Source: an uncultured Prevotella sp.
GTDB taxonomy: Bacteria > Bacteroidota > Bacteroidia > Bacteroidales > Bacteroidaceae
DNA length: 41,808 nt
Direction of reading: 5' to 3'
Assembly: GCA_905233555.1 (NCBI GenBank)
Contig: CAJODF010000008.1
Coordinates: forward strand, 1-41,808
Positions 40,507 through 41,808 of the stretch are shown in pieces; the stretch's first letter is position 1, and every line of letters begins with the position of its first letter. Below the pieces are notes generated by a model. The model saw only the letters and a program-made list of their open reading frames with translations. It was not told where the DNA came from and did not search any database. Position numbers and translations under genes: made by a program.

Positions 40507-41808
40507 TTAACCTGCGTAAGGCAGTTCCAGCCACTTCACGTAGCAGAAGTCCTGACGGTGGGGCAGATTCTTGTTCTTCGGATACATACGGACGGCACTC
40601 TTGTACTGACCTGCCTGCTTAGGCGTATTAACAGACTCGAAGGTGTAGTTGTTGCCTTCCTGCTTCACCATCTTCAACGTCTCGACAGAGAAAACATGAT
40701 CCTCACCATTGGCATCGGTGGCGATATTCACCTTCTCCAAGGCAACGGCATCGTCGAGACCCTGCTCGTTGATGACATAACGCAGGGTGTACTCTTCTCC
40801 TGTCAGATGCAAGCCGGAGACAGGAGCCGTTGTCTCGGCACTGACCACGCTGATGGCATCCCAACGCTCGGCAACAGCCTCTTTCCACTGTGCAATCTCC
40901 TTGGCAAGACGGTTATCGTCCTTGGAGAGTTGCTTGAAGCGCTTGGCCAACTTCTCGTAGAACTTGGAATAGTAGTCGTCGAGTTGGCGCTTCATCGTGT
41001 AGTGCGGCGCAATCTGGGCAATGGAGTTCTTGATGACCTTGATCCAGCCCTTAGAGATGCCTGTCTTCTTATCCGTATTATAATAAAGAGGTACGATCTC
41101 GTTCTCCAACAGGTTGTAGATGGTAGCGGCATCGAGTTGATCCTGATAGCCTTGGTTCTGGTAGGTACGCTTCTCGGTGAGCGCCCAACCGGCACCCTCA
41201 CGATAGCCTTCCAGCCACCAGCCATCCTTCACGGAGAGGTTGACAACACCGTTCATCTCAGCCTTCTCACCAGAGGTACCGGAAGCCTCGAGAGGACGGG
41301 TCGGCGTGTTCATCCAAATGTCTACACCCGACACGAGGCGACGGGCCAGCAGGAAGTCGTAGTCCTCCAAGAAGATGACCTTACCTTGGAACTGAGGCAT
41401 TTGGCTGATTTCAAAAATTCTCTTAATAAGGCCCTGACCTGCACCATCGGCGGGGTGAGCCTTACCGGCAAAGATGAACACCACAGGACGCTCGGGATTA
41501 TTGACAATCTTTTCGAGACGCTCCAAGTCGGTGAACAGCAGGTGAGCACGCTTATAAGTAGCGAAGCGGCGGCAGAAGCCGATGACCAGTGAATTGGGGT
41601 TCAAGCGTTCCACCAACTTCACCACACGCTGAGGATCACCCTGGTTCTTCAACCATGTCTCCTGCAACTGGATGGCGATATAATCAAAGAGTTTAGCCTT
41701 CAAAGCCTTACGTGTCTCCCATATCTCCTCATCGGGACAGTTGTAGATGCCGTGCCAGATATCCTCGTTGGATTGGTCGCCCAGGAACTTCGGGTCGAAA
41801 TACTTTGC
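40507..41808 (-). CDS. glgP: Alpha-glucan (glycogen) phosphorylase, C-terminal part (5' end beyond window)
   Basis: 434 residues are visible and the frame is still open at 41808. GT35 alpha-glucan phosphorylase motifs: [60 protein letters not shown], and [17 protein letters not shown], where the PLP-lysine region falls. It releases glucose-1-phosphate from storage glucan. A C-terminal beta-rich tail (about the last 110 residues) resembles a carbohydrate-binding extension of the TIGR02094-type enzymes. Fits functionally with the cytoplasmic GH13 enzyme about 3 kb away. Confidence 0.9.
   Translation of the reverse strand, partial: AKYFDPKFLGDQSNEDIWHGIYNCPDEEIWETRKALKAKLFDYIAIQLQETWLKNQGDPQRVVKLVERLNPNSLVIGFCRRFATYKRAHLLFTDLERLEKIVNNPERPVVFIFAGKAHPADGAGQGLIKRIFEISQMPQFQGKVIFLEDYDFLLARRLVSGVDIWMNTPTRPLEASGTSGEKAEMNGVVNLSVKDGWWLEGYREGAGWALTEKRTYQNQGYQDQLDAATIYNLLENEIVPLYYNTDKKTGISKGWIKVIKNSIAQIAPHYTMKRQLDDYYSKFYEKLAKRFKQLSKDDNRLAKEIAQWKEAVAERWDAISVVSAETTAPVSGLHLTGEEYTLRYVINEQGLDDAVALEKVNIATDANGEDHVFSVETLKMVKQEGNNYTFESVNTPKQAGQYKSAVRMYPKNKNLPHRQDFCYVKWLELPYAG

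Noticed and set aside
40558..41592. 344-codon plus-strand ORF opposite glycogen phosphorylase
   Set aside because: Antisense shadow of a well-conserved GT35 enzyme.

Overview
The window looks like chromosomal DNA of a Bacteroidales species, most likely Prevotella or a close relative. Almost every transcription unit starts just downstream of a TAnnTTTG box, the -7 element read by the Bacteroidetes primary sigma factor; the better ones also have TTTG 19-20 bp further upstream. Several families are typical of the order: the short omega subunit, DUF4293, DUF4468, DUF5103, class III fructose-bisphosphatase, a Porin_10-type porin and a SusR-like membrane regulator. No rRNA, tRNA, IS element, prophage or CRISPR array was recognised.

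Layout. 1-3.4 kb (minus): a PspC-domain membrane protein (cut by the window edge) with its PadR repressor, then two small exported proteins separated by a 438-bp AT-rich gap holding a 43-bp inverted repeat. 3.5-5.7 kb (plus): a frameshifted small lipoprotein and a secreted GH43 glycosidase. 5.7-7.4 kb (minus): bamD-rpoZ-DUF4293. 7.5-12.8 kb (plus): uvrB, a DUF4468 protein with a coupled 54-aa membrane peptide, and an outer-membrane porin. 12.8-16.2 kb: menA, an HD hydrolase, and an orphan STAS/anti-sigma-kinase pair with a pseudouridine synthase. 16.4-25.3 kb (plus): a tightly spaced run hisIE-ftsE-lysC-lysA-GT2-GT4-like-fbp-DUF5103. 25.3-29.7 kb: a membrane-anchored AraC-type sensor-regulator divergent from a secreted GH13 enzyme. 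29.7-35.3 kb (minus): a five-gene operon of ECF sigma factor, single-pass putative anti-sigma protein, two paralogous secreted proteins and a secreted serpin. 35.3-38.4 kb: a 42-bp tandem repeat array in the 3' region of a fabD-GH13 unit. 38.5-41.8 kb: thiE, prs, a small lipoprotein, and glycogen phosphorylase running off the right edge.

Two things stand out. The first is the sigma/anti-sigma/paralog/paralog/serpin operon. It has stop-start overlaps or gaps of at most 16 bp, its own consensus promoter, and a terminator insulating it from upstream transcription. It looks like a self-contained envelope-signalling unit whose output includes a protease inhibitor, with no SusC/SusD pair beside it. 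The second is a family of 7-bp tandem repeats at gene junctions. They replace promoter-upstream DNA, supply start and stop codons, and in the porin gene lie inside the signal-peptide coding region, where a change in copy number would shift the frame. The eight-copy 42-bp array, the inverted-repeat element and several operator-like dyads are further non-coding structures the gene annotation does not explain.
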